From Haliclystus octoradiatus (taxonomy: Eukaryota; Cnidaria; Staurozoa; Stauromedusae; Haliclystidae): a stretch of 64,000 nt of DNA. The stretch is from positions 15,356,110 to 15,420,109 of the forward strand of contig OU744452.1 of NCBI GenBank assembly GCA_916610825.1. Direction: 5' to 3'. Shown piece by piece: positions 55,601 to 64,000 of the stretch; positions within the stretch are counted from its first letter, which is position 1; every line of letters begins with the position of its first letter. A program made the translations under genes and the position numbers. Below the pieces are notes generated by a model. That model saw nothing but the letters and a program-made list of their open reading frames with translations, had not been told where the DNA came from and did no database searches.

Positions 55601-58600
55601 CCATTTTATCCGTCTTGACGACTTTACTGTGTTATTATTAATTTTCCAGGTAGGCCAATGTGGATTTAACTATTTACATACGTTTATTAAGGAATTTTGT
55701 TATTGACTGAAGTTAATCTTGAAATGTTGGCAAGATAATACAAAATTTGATATCACACTATGTTCAATTTATAAAGTTTCGAAATTTCATTTTATATTTG
55801 ATTCCAATCAGGGTTCACGCTAGCCTGCTTATCAGCCCCAAGGCTATTTCTGAACCCATAGGGTCTGTGAACTAAAGTGAGATTTTCCGGCCAACAAGTT
55901 CCCATGAACTGGGGATATAATTTATGTATTAAGTCATATTATCATTAAGATCATTGTGGCGGCTGATAACTATTTATGACGTATTTGACAAAGAAATGTG
56001 ATTTGATGACAATTGATGTTGTGTGATAGTGTGTGAATCTGGGTGTGAATAATTTACCAAATTATTTTAGATGGGTGGAAAATCACACATTACCCCTGTG
56101 AAAAACAGTTCAACAGTTCATGAACAGTTCATGAGAATTTGGGGCAGTTTAACGTTCATGAACTGTTCATGAACTCCTGAACTGTTTTCGCAGGGATAGT
56201 TCACATACCCTATGGTTTCAGAAACAAACCTCAGGCTGGTACACAGGCTAGATTCGTGTTTGCTTTGATTTATCAGTCCTATATGCTCTTGTAGCTTTAT
56301 TTGGTATACTAAGGCCTAGGTAATTACTAACTGTTGATGTTGTTTATCTGTCGTAGCTTGATTTTCATGTGAATCAATTGTAAATAAAAGTTCAGAGCAG
56401 TATGCTTATCCTGAAAAATGATTTAGCCTTTCAGAATCATATAACACCTCAACTTTGATGGATTCTTTTTGGGTTTGGTCTCTGAAAAAAAACATCAATT
56501 CTCTTTTGAATTTGATCCAGCCTTCTCAAAACAAGGACTAGAGAATAGATTAGTGGTACCCTGTTGAGTGCCGATGCGCTACAACAAAAATAATGGTTAT
56601 CAAAAGTTATACCGGTAGCTAAAAACTTAAAAAGGCATGTAACATCAATCGCTGCCAGCAAGCAGAAATAGTTTTATTAAAAGTATAACTTTACTCAGAT
56701 TCGTTTTTTAAGTATAACTCATTTAGTTCATATATCTACATTGTTATACATTTCTATAATACAATACAATTTATTAATTAATTAATTGATTAATTTCTAA
56801 AATCTCTATAATACAATACATAAATACATAAATACATTTTAATGCATACATGCATACATACATACATCTGATGAGTAGCTGTCCCAGCATCTTATAAACA
56901 GTTAATAAACAGTTAATGTATACTTTGTGAACCAAAATGAATTGTTTTTCATAAACATTTTAATTTCCCTTTCATTAACCGTTCTAGCCTGCGGTACAGA
57001 CCGCGATTCATTCACGAAAGAATAGGGTCTGTGTGAATTGCTAGGTTTCTCCGTCCGGGCCTCGTTCAGAATAAGATTGATGTCACATAATTATGCAAGA
57101 TTGAGGTGATTCTAACCGGGATTCTCACAATACTTTGTTCACTTCAGTTGGCATGATTGCAATAAGTTCTGTTTTAGGCTCCCTAGCTATGACAATTAGT
57201 TGATCGAACAGAGGTGATGAATTTATTATCTAAGAACAATAGATTTACCATGCATCGATCAGAAACTTCCGCTCTACGTTTTCGTAGAGTGGCTGGACAG
57301 AGAACTGTGCAGATCACACAGACCCTATTCTTTTGTGAATGAATCGCGGTCTGTAACGCAGACTATAACCGTTCATGAACTTTTCATTTAAAATTGGTCG
57401 ATTAGCATTCATGAATTATTTTCTCAATTAACCCGGTATATTATGGTATGTTAAATTGAGTTTGAAAACATCAAACATCAAGCACGGTTCTGAATTATGC
57501 AACAGAACTTATACAACATCCTAGAATAATCTATATCTTTGCAAGAATGAGATCATCTCACCTATTTTGTATTTAGCTGATAATGAGTATAGTATGCGCA
57601 TTATATTGCATGTTTAGCTTCCTTATTTTTCATTTGTAACGGATTAGTGAAGCATAGCTAAATCCTTTTAATATCAAACACTATATAATGTTATATTGCA
57701 GTTCCGTCATGGTCATTTCGCATCATTGATACACCGTGCATTGACGCTGTTATCAGCAATTATTAACCATTCCGAAGGGATTGACGAAATATATTCTTCT
57801 CCTCAATTAGCCAAATGCTCGGATGCTGTAGATGTTGTATTAAAACGATTAATTGATGGATTATTGATGACAACTGAATTGCATTCAGAAAATTTGAAAA
57901 TTGCAGTTCGATCGTTAGAATCTAATTGGTCTATCTTACGTAAAGCCGTCGCAAAGATGCCGTCTACTGAAATAAAGATTGATGTAACATCTAACAGGTA
58001 TCACATTTTATAAATAGCTCAATTCTCATTGTCCATTGGTTAGATGTAGGTTGACCCTATCCATGTAGCAACTGATATTCCCAAAAGTGACCCTCATAGA
58101 CAGCTGACCTTTAGTAGCTTGTGGTTTGAATAAAAAGCACCTTACAATCCAATTTCAAAAAATTCCATACAAAGGCTGCCGGTCTTGTTTGACCTATTAA
58201 TTAGAGAACCTAGTTCTTTTAAAAATGTGCTGCCTTCTTCTTTACTAAAACAGCCACTTGTTTGTGCTTATATTGGTTGGACAAAGTACGTAGCACTTAA
58301 TTGATGATATTTTTCCAACTTCCGTGTTTCCGCTTTGGAGGCTGCTTCAGATGATTGAATACTTGATTTGGTAATATTCAATGAAATTTAGAATAGTATT
58401 TCCTGGATTATTTTGTAAACTATTTTATTTTTCTCTAGGATAGCTCCTGTTGTTGATGAATTAAGAAAAGCATTAAAGTCGATATTCTCTACAGTATTCT
58501 TAAGCTGGAAACCTCGCCGAACACCAAGATATGACCGACATGTAAAAACTATTGAATTTGTTAGAGAATTATCATTAAGAAGACTACGTGATTTCAGTAG

Positions 58601-61600
58601 TTATTTACAAGTCAGAGGTCATCGCAATGTAACAATGACAGCTTACCATAATGAATTTCCAGGTCTTGTCCATTTCATTTATATAAATAGGTGAGCTCTA
58701 ATTTATTCACATTCATGAAATCAACTAAATTGATTCAGGAAAGTGTTCAGAGAAAAGGGTTATTTTTAGCACTGTTAATGCTATTAAATTTTCTTGATGT
58801 TATTGATCGATAAGTCATACTTAATATGAATAAGAAACAAAATCCTGAAATCCTAGATTCTGGAAGGCTAGAGCAAGTTCAGAAAATGTTGATGTTTTTG
58901 ATGATTTTATTGGTCAAACTTCAGCAAATGCAAATTTGAAGAAAATCTTGAAATGCCTCTAGGGTTCCAGAAAGCTGAACCTTTTTTGTCGGACCCTGTA
59001 TATAGTTCATGAACCCTCCACAAAGATTTTATAGACTGTTCGTGAAATTCATGAACTGTTCACAAACTCGGTAATCAATCACTTCCAAGCAAATGGGACT
59101 GGCGTTATTTAAACTTGTCATTATATATAGGCAGCCCCTGTCAAATACAGTTTATGAATCAACAAGATAGTCGAATTATTTCTTGAGTAATTATAGCTCT
59201 GGAAATTATGAATTATACATGAAAATGTGTACCGTCTAATATTCTTGGACCTTTGACGAACGACAGGCATTCGTTTCACGACCTGAGTTTGTGGGAAAGT
59301 TATATTAGATGTTAGGGGTCAAGGATCCGATAGAAAATAGGGATCCAGGGATCCTAGAACCCGGAAGGCTATAGTTAAACCAGGAGAAAATTGATAACTT
59401 TATGATTTATAGTCAAAACATCAAAAACAAATTCTGAAGAAAATGTTGAAAATGTTTTAAATGCTAAACCCTTCGCCAGACACTCATTAGGACAAGGGCA
59501 AGAATAGCCTGCATGCAGAATAGGTTGGATTTTGTATGTTTCCAGAAATAATAAATGGAGGGCATTGTTATGTTGGATTCTTCTTGAAAGGCCGCTGTAG
59601 AGAGGTCGTGGCTATATCAGGGGGTAACTCAAGGACATTTTATGACTTTTTATCGCTTCTTGTATTTGTATTAAATTCTGTTTTAAACTGATTTTCAAAA
59701 TTCATTTTGCATCTCGTATCTTTGTATATTTACTCCAAACCTACCATGCATGTGTAAAATGAACAGTAAAACAAAACAATTATTGCAACAAATGTTGGTT
59801 AGTTAAAAACGTGTATTACCAAGTTCAGTAAATTGAATAACTTTTATATTTTTCATTTTACCCATAATAGATTTGTAGTAAATATACTTAGGTATCAGAT
59901 GCAAAAAGAATTTCGGAAACCGGTTGAAAAACAGAATTTAATACAATAAAAGCAGCGATAAAAAAGTCATGAAATGTCATTGAGTTACCCCTGATCTAGC
60001 CACCACCCTATAGACAGAGTTCATATTGTTAATTTGATATATCCGATTTCTGAACATATGCATTATTTTCAACTGTAACAGTGAATGTATTTCTATGTTT
60101 ATGCTCAGAACGACTGATCTTGTCATAGCACCGTCAATCAATGGTAGTTTAAATGACAATGATGTCACACCACTACGTCATATTATCAAGCAACGTATTT
60201 GGGATTATTGGCAATATTCACAATATCATATGAATCGTGGCTATACAACATTGATAACAAGAGACGGTGATTTTGTATTTTCCTATTATTTATGGTTTGA
60301 AGATGTTCTTGGTAAGCCATTACCCATTCATCATGACATCAAAATGATACCGGATTATTGTACTTCATCTAGTGTTATGGGAGATGATTTTTATAGGTAA
60401 GTCAAAATAATATAATATGAGATAAACACATGCATGTATGTGAGAGTGATCAATGTTTGTTAAAACAGAGCATAGTATAGAATTGAAACAAAGATGAGGC
60501 AAAAGCCTTTTCCGTTACTCGGAGTTTCACGAGTTTATGTTGCGATCATCAGACGGTAAGATGGTAGGTAAGTCAATATGATTATGCAAACGATGCTCTT
60601 ATGCTAGTATAGTAAGTATTTGAAGGCACCCTTACCACTCCTCTATTTCTAAAGGGGTAGCTCTTTTCGCTGGGAGCAATCATGTCAAATGCTCTTTATT
60701 GATCTCAGCCGCGACACTGCAGATCAATTTCAACAGCTTTCATGGCGCAACGATGCCCCGCAGCTACTCACAGTGCTATTCCCTCTGGACCAATCCATCC
60801 GCCATCATTAGAATGGTACTCGTTTGATGTTTTAATTAAATTTAAGACTGAGTTGACCTTCGGAGGATTTGATCCATAGTCGATCATATATGATCAGATC
60901 TGAAGTTCGGTTGCTCCACCATCTGAGCTAGGCTAAGGGAACTCACCATCCATGCGGGGGAAGGGAAAGGAAGAAAAAGAGGAAAGGAGAAGAGAAAGAA
61001 AGACAAATGCTAACGTTCTAATACTACTATATTCTCTCATAGGGGCAGTGTATGTGTCGTTCATTTCCTCGGCAGTGCAAATACTTTAATGCAAAATGAA
61101 ATGTTTTGAAATCCTGCAGAGCGTTTCCTGTCAATACATTAGCGAATTTCATTTAGAGTTGATGAACACATTTAAGGCTGTTATCCTGTCACACTTCATG
61201 ACTTGCTTGATGAAGTGCAGCACGGGGCTTGCAGTATTGCCCATCTATGAAGCTATCGGCAATGACTTTCTCAAGAAGAAAATCGTTGCTGAGAAGCTGA
61301 GGGTTATCTTCCGTAACCATACAAAGAGGGAAGAGGTATCAATACCCTCCTTCATCACAAACTTCGCTTTTCCCCCAACGTGACCAAATCATCATGACTC
61401 ATAGCATCACAGAATGCCCCGGGATCAGACAACTACGTCATTGTTGAATTACACCTGGCTAAATGACAAATAACCAAAGGAAGGGTGAATTTGCTATTTT
61501 TCATGAGCTCCTACAATTAGATCAAGAGTCAAGAGTACACAATGTCGTGCTTTGATATCGCTTTTGACCGATTGCCTTCCTGATCGGTAATGTCCTCCTT

Positions 61601-63234
61601 TTACAATTAAAACATTAAACATACTTAGCAGCAGGACATAAATATGGGGTAAGATGTTCATTGACCTTTGCCGCAATTCCTACAGGGCTGTAGATTTGGG
61701 AATGTAGCTATGCTGCAAGCCGGTAGGTCTTTGATTGCTTGCCCCACCTATATGCGGACTTACCGCTTTCCTCTCAAGATACAAAGCTAACTGCATCCTG
61801 AGAGTCTACTCTAGAATCAAGTTGGTTTGTTGTCTTTGACTGGCTTCTTTTGCCCCACAAAGTTTCAATGCCTTTTCAATGAGTTAGGCTGATGAAGGAT
61901 TCTTCTAGAAAAATATTCAATATATCTCTTATCATATATAGTTGAATGTCGAACTGAAACATTTTGCTACATAGTGACTATGCTCGTCAGTGCACACATA
62001 TTAAAGGAGCAAGAATTACCGGTGGGCTTAGAATCACGTGCGAGTTTTTCGTTTGTATTGTTTCTGTGCATGAAACTATGCTGAAATTTGAAGTTTGAAG
62101 CCATGCAGAAGTCATGACTGACTATAATCGTTGAAACGCTAAAGCCTCGGCCAAATGAGGCCAATACTTTGCCAGCTTTTTCCATAACATCGATGTTGTG
62201 AAAATGCTGGCTTCATTTGACCACCCCAGCCAGCATTTTCGCAACATTTGACATATCGAATTCCAAATAATGAAAAAAACGTCTCTACTATTGGTCAATG
62301 ATTACGTAATGTTTTTAGTTGTTCACGTAATGACAACAGTTTGGTGTGAAAGTCTTGCCATGAAAATTTTGATTTATCATTTCACAAAGTTACAAAATAC
62401 ACATAATAAAGTTTGTCCTTTTTCGCAACGGGTTTTGCTGTTTGTTCGAAATTTTTAAGTGATTTTTATATCTCTGCGATGGAAGACAAAATTACGACAT
62501 ACATACGCTTCATAGTGACAAAAGAAAGTACTTACGATCCGATTCAACCATCAACAGAGACTGATTATTAGAATGTATTGAGATTTATTTTAAATTGATT
62601 AAAGTCAGACTCAAAATTGAAAGTAGATTCAATAGAGCAAAGAAGGAAATCCAACAAGAAAGATATTATTGAACGAGAATACTTTGAATACTGTAAAATA
62701 AATCGAATGAAGCCAAAGATGATTTCCCGTTTTAGGAATTTTTTCCGGTTCCAGATGGTGTGAAAATGCTGTCTTCATTTTGCCAACCCAACCAGCATTT
62801 TTCCAGCATTTAGCCAGCACCTTCGATTGATGTTGTGAAAATGCTTGCTTCATTTGGCCACCCCAGCCAGCATTTCGCCAGTATTTTCACAACGTCGCGA
62901 TCGATGCTTGGGTGGCCAAATGAAACCAGTATTCTCACAACATTGATGCGAAATTTTATTCAATGTTGTGAAAATGTAAAAATAATCCGTATGTCAATAT
63001 CATTAGAATTTTAAAAGCTTAGTTCTAAATTGATTTTTATGTTTCTTCCCGTGTAGGAAATTGACACGAAAACTATTTCCAACTATGTCACGTGATTCTA
63101 TATTTTGTTTTGAAATGATTTGCGTTCATGTTGGGGTTGTGAGTAATCGTTATGTTGTAACATCATGTAAGAAATTAACTGAGTTATTATGGGAAGCGTC
63201 TGGCGAAGCTAATTCACCAATTGGCTTGTTATAA
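49389..63234 (+). CDS. HPS1: HPS1, Hermansky-Pudlak syndrome 1 protein (BLOC-3 subunit), seven exons
   Basis: Seven exons join in phase into about 771 residues (human HPS1 has 700). The N-terminal longin-like part, MKAVSVFDQLPDLQFYWSDD to LFVAICTDGTESEWFLQRKL, aligns with human 'LFYWTDQEF...[20 protein letters not shown]'. SQEQIFLVEALERL, LILVNNKLLGLYSS and CPYMPHTVHFI follow. The C-terminal half has [53 protein letters not shown] and final ELLWEAS, all matching human order. HPS1 pairs with HPS4 in BLOC-3, a Rab32/Rab38 exchange factor for lysosome-related organelles. A low-complexity insert (~residues 240-385) is longer than in vertebrates. Its promoter is shared with the IQ-motif gene. Confidence 0.95.
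49641..50800. other. HPS1 intron 1, 5' part
   Basis: Holds a short degenerate repeat of GCAGAGTA(C/T)GGCAGAGCC type (49738-49830) and paired GAGATCTCA motifs at 49886 and 50192. The frame 50407-50601 has no recognisable domain. Confidence 0.45.
50802..51391 (+). pseudogene. Retrotransposon integrase C-terminal fragment
   Basis: RPSGKGIVERSH, then a TGA, then TIKRMAARTRKSIEAMVFWY and NHSPLKDDITPANLVY, EVFVKPSQHTRC, GMPRHVADLR and a final RPRREIRLPNRFADF. It aligns with the integrase end of the element at 23087-27665 (RPQGNGICERNHRTVK, VWVKPNDHVRC, SRPVRNRR) but is clearly diverged. The stop replaces the conserved Arg (CGA to TGA, a CpG-type change). Upstream parts of pol and any LTR are not recognisable, so it is a 3' remnant of a related Gypsy-type element. 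Confidence 0.88.
51392..53742. other. HPS1 intron 1, 3' part
   Basis: Contains a TTCATGAA MITE at 52208-52338 nested in a diverged repeat (52085-52430) related to 10914-11104. The region just after the integrase fragment (51400-51760) could hold decayed LTR sequence, but no repeat partner is visible. Confidence 0.5.
52208..52338. mobile_element. TTCATGAA-family MITE
   Basis: CGGTTCAGGAATTCATGAACA at the left, TGAAATCCTGAATTGTTTTCACAGG at the right; the interior has TTAAATGGCCCAAATTTTC. Confidence 0.7.
53743..54555 (+). CDS. HPS1: HPS1 exon 2
   Basis: ATTTTCTAG acceptor, GAAAAG|GTATAC donor, 271 codons. The first part, FADLLFVAICTDGTESEWFL to LLTVFSKAHYKYEDQ, aligns with human HPS1; the later part (from ~DKELFKSSGEKCSS) is Ser/Pro-rich and poorly conserved. 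Confidence 0.94.
54572..54745. mobile_element. MITE of the CAGTGAAACCTG family, 16 bp after an HPS1 donor site
   Basis: ATGTTATAACAGTCGCCTC at the left and AGCTGGCTGTTGTATACATG then TTTCATTG at the right; the interior has TCTATAGTGGTCACTCTTGC. Confidence 0.65.
55143..55287. mobile_element. Diverged TTCATGAA-family MITE
   Basis: CCCCTATGAGAACAGTTCATG at the left, ACTCAAATATTTTTTGCAGAGG at the right; the interior has TCATTTAATGTTCCTGAACTG. Confidence 0.6.
55413..55649 (+). CDS. HPS1: HPS1 exon 3
   Basis: GACTTTGTAG acceptor, CCAG|GTAGGC donor, 79 codons. A Ser-rich start (NGSPSSSADSSQK) then TCPYMPHTVHFIRLDDFTVL with LLIFQ, matching human '[22 protein letters not shown]'. Confidence 0.93.
55821..56250 (+). 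mobile_element. Second copy of the RecQ-associated TIR element, with a MITE inside
   Basis: Left TAGCCTGCTTATCAGCCCCA to GTCTGTGAACTAAAGTG; right GTTCACATACCCTATGG to GGTACACAGGCTA. It shares the subterminal ATTTTC(A/C)G(C/G)CCA region and the GTGGCGGCTG start block with 17682-18131, but the helicase frame is destroyed (early stops). The TTCATGAA MITE at 56093-56196 is inserted near its right end. No intact target duplication. Confidence 0.78.
56093..56196. mobile_element. TTCATGAA-family MITE nested in the TIR element
   Basis: CCCCTGTGAAAAACAGTTCA to ACTGTTTTCGCAGGGA, TA on both sides (56091-56092, 56197-56198). The host sequence TCACACAT/GTTCACATACC continues on each side. Confidence 0.85.
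56440..56545 (-). mobile_element. Fragment of the 30438-30612 hAT-MITE family
   Basis: Minus strand carries TAGTCCTTGTTTTGAGAAGGC, GGATCAAATTCAAAAGAG and TTGATGTTTTTTTTCAGAG. The minus-strand open frame 56449-56661 overlaps it and is not a gene. Confidence 0.5.
56760..56880. repeat. ATTA / ACAT simple repeats
   Basis: (TTAA)n-like and (ACAT)n tracts in HPS1 intron 3. Confidence 0.75.
56985..57365. mobile_element. TIR element with 9-bp target duplication TAACCGTTC
   Basis: Terminal repeats of about 50 bp: TAGCCTGCGGTACAGACCGC, ATTCATTCACGAAAGAATAG and GGTCTGTGTGA at the left, inverted at the right ending CTGTAACGCAGACTA. TAACCGTTC occurs exactly at 56976-56984 and 57366-57374. The first bases (TAGCCTGCG.TAC) match the ends of the RecQ-associated element, so they may be one superfamily. 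No coding frame. Confidence 0.9.
57702..57997 (+). CDS. HPS1: HPS1 exon 4
   Basis: ATATTGCAG acceptor, AACAG|GTATCA donor. FRHGHFASLIHRALTLLSAI to KIAVRSLESNWSILRKAVAK; corresponds to the helical middle of HPS1. Confidence 0.9.
58439..58690 (+). CDS. HPS1: HPS1 exon 5
   Basis: TTTCTCTAG acceptor, AATAG|GTGAGC donor. [20 protein letters not shown] then [18 protein letters not shown], near-identical in pattern to human '[31 protein letters not shown]'. Confidence 0.96.
58825..58998. mobile_element. hAT-MITE of the 30438 family, left end degraded
   Basis: AATCCTAGATTCTGGAAGGC, TTGATGTTTTTGATGATTTT, GGTTCCAGAAAGCTGAACC and an intact right end TTGTCGGACCCTG. Confidence 0.75.
59315..59487. mobile_element. 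hAT-MITE of the 30438 family, both ends degraded
   Basis: GGGATCCTAGAACCCGGAAGG, AAATTCTGAAGAAAATGTTG and the end CTTCGCCAGACACTC. Confidence 0.6.
60109..60396 (+). CDS. HPS1: HPS1 exon 6
   Basis: TATGCTCAG acceptor, TATAG|GTAAGT donor. [38 protein letters not shown] then WFEDVLG and VMGDDFYR; human has '[26 protein letters not shown]' and 'MLGGDYYRK'. Confidence 0.97.
60490..60560. repeat. CCGTTACTCGGAGTTTCACG repeat motif
   Basis: Shares TCCGTTACTCG.AGTTTC and ATCATCAGACGG with 34346-34400 and with the palindrome at 31574-31699. Confidence 0.55.
60620..60945 (-). mobile_element. tRNA-derived SINE, third copy
   Basis: Minus-strand head with TAGCTCAGATGGTGG (60918-60932) and a B-box-like ATGGATCAAATCC (60865-60877); the body shares GATCTGCAGTGTCGCGGC and CCACTCCTCTATTTCT (plus strand) with 13746-14117. 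The central part is shortened relative to that copy. Confidence 0.82.
60946..62000. other. Intron segment of unusual composition, no identified gene
   Basis: 61080-61900 is less AT-rich than its surroundings. The plus-strand frame 61096-61383 (TGLAVLPIYEAIGNDFLKKK, VIFRNHTKREE) is open for 95 codons, and a minus-strand stretch near 61680-61800 also reads open, but neither has a domain I recognise. Possibly a decayed transposon gene. Confidence 0.3.
62001..62125. mobile_element. MITE fragment of the AAGGAGCAAAA family
   Basis: TTAAAGGAGCAAGAATTACCG, GTATTGTTTCTGTGCATGAA and GCAGAAGTCATGACTGA; the right end is missing. Confidence 0.6.
62146..62975. repeat. Inverted GTTGTGAAAATGCTGGCTTC repeats (62146-62248 and 62756-62975)
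   Basis: Repeated units alternate GTGAAAATGCT(G/T)GCTTCATTT with their reverse complements (AAATGAA.CCAGTATTCTCAC, GCCAGCATTTTCGCAAC). CCACCCCAGCCAGCATTT recurs at 62221 and 62859. The two blocks flank about 500 bp of unrelated AT-rich DNA, perhaps one element split by or enclosing that DNA. Confidence 0.75.
63057..63234 (+). CDS. HPS1: HPS1 exon 7 (terminal)
   Basis: CCCGTGTAG acceptor, stop TAA at 63232-63234. KLTRKLFPTMSRDSIFCFEM, VVTSCKKLTELLWEASGEAN then SPIGLL; human ends 'LARRLWEASRIPLL'. The matching C-terminus shows the gene is complete at this end. Confidence 0.96.
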
Positions 63235-64000
63235 CGCTTACATTACTTTGAAATGCAATTGGATCAGTGTGTAAATAATTCAGAAGGTAGTTTAATACAA
63301 CCTGCAATGTTTTCTTATATAAAATTATATGTTTTACTTTAAATATACATCAAGTCAACACTGCATTTTTGTTCCAATATATTCTTCACATGTCGAAGTC
63401 TATGCTTTGTCGTGGAGTAAACTAATGGAACAAATGTTTTCATATTCTTAGTTCAAACACTACTAAGAAGTAATTTATATATATATATATATATATATAT
63501 ACATTTATTATATTCAACGAATCTATATTTGATTTATAAAATAATCAATATAAATAGCTTTCTCTCCTGAAGATATTTTTCTTTACGATAATATTTTGGG
63601 TGATTTTGTTTCATCGTTCGAAGCACGAGTTTTATTTTATGTAGCCTGGAGCTGAGTCGTATTCGTGATACATTTGATTGATTTTTTAAAAACTCGTCAA
63701 ACAGAATAAACGGAATTTTGTTATAGCGTCTGCAATAGTATGAATAGTTATTCAGAAGATGAAATAAGTAATTAAAAACTTTTCTCATGACATGAAGTCA
63801 TATAAAATATCCTTTGGAAGAAATCTTTTAACACCACATATTCACGGCGGAGTAACCACAGAAGAACCTTTTCATGTAACTCATGAACGAATTGTTTGTA
63901 GAGCATTCGACATGAATTTTTAATAGACTTGAAAGTGTAGTGCATGAAGCAATAAATCTTGAACAAAACCTCCAATTCCATCATTGTGATAAAGGTATTT
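63235..64000. other. Region downstream of HPS1
   Basis: HPS1 3' UTR (no canonical AATAAA within the first 100 bases; AATACA occurs near 63294) and an (AT)n tract at 63476-63501. Two minus-strand open frames, 63534-63788 and 63772-63984, are in different frames and match nothing known. Confidence 0.5.

Noticed and set aside
63534..63984. A convergent minus-strand gene downstream of HPS1
   Set aside because: Two frames out of register, no domain and no convincing splice pair.

Overview
The window is animal nuclear DNA. It is AT-rich, its genes are split into many short exons with GT/AG boundaries, and its introns are full of DNA-transposon debris. It looks like a marine invertebrate, but I cannot name the species. 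No prokaryotic operons, rRNA, tRNA genes or CRISPR arrays are visible.

Genes. (1) 317-456, minus strand: one exon of a divergent homeodomain-like protein. (2) 4289-44570, plus strand: a membrane-anchored ADAM metalloprotease. I reconstructed 26 exons whose phases join without a break: prodomain with cysteine switch, reprolysin domain with HEMGHNLGMTHDD and Met-turn, disintegrin, cysteine-rich, EGF-like, transmembrane segment and a proline-rich tail. The signal-peptide exon was not found. (3) 48071-48919, minus strand: a two-exon gene for a small IQ-motif protein resembling IQCC. (4) 49389-63234, plus strand: HPS1, a BLOC-3 subunit (BLOC-3 is the Rab32/Rab38 exchange factor of lysosome-related organelles). 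It has seven exons and about 771 residues. Genes 3 and 4 are head to head, with about 470 bp between their start codons.

Mobile DNA. The 7.9-kb ADAM intron at 20448-28390 holds a nested structure. A long-armed fold-back element (22920-28325, 7-bp target duplication GCTAAAG) has a 4.6-kb Ty3/Gypsy-type LTR retrotransposon (23087-27665, minus strand) inserted in its left arm. The retrotransposon's 1032-codon pol frame is open; its gag is broken by one frameshift. A decayed integrase end from a related element lies in HPS1 intron 1 (50802-51391). Other elements are a TIR element carrying the start of a RecQ-like helicase (17682-18131, 9-bp target duplication) with a second copy at 55821-56250; an element with similar ends at 56985-57365, also with a 9-bp duplication; hAT-type elements with 8-bp duplications; a tRNA-derived SINE in three copies; a MITE family built of TTCATGAA palindromes in at least a dozen places; several fold-back palindromes; and a 260-bp tandem array.

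The best candidate for something undescribed is the TIR family whose copy at 17682-18131 keeps the intact start and Walker A region of a RecQ-like helicase. It suggests a larger helicase-bearing transposon elsewhere in this genome.
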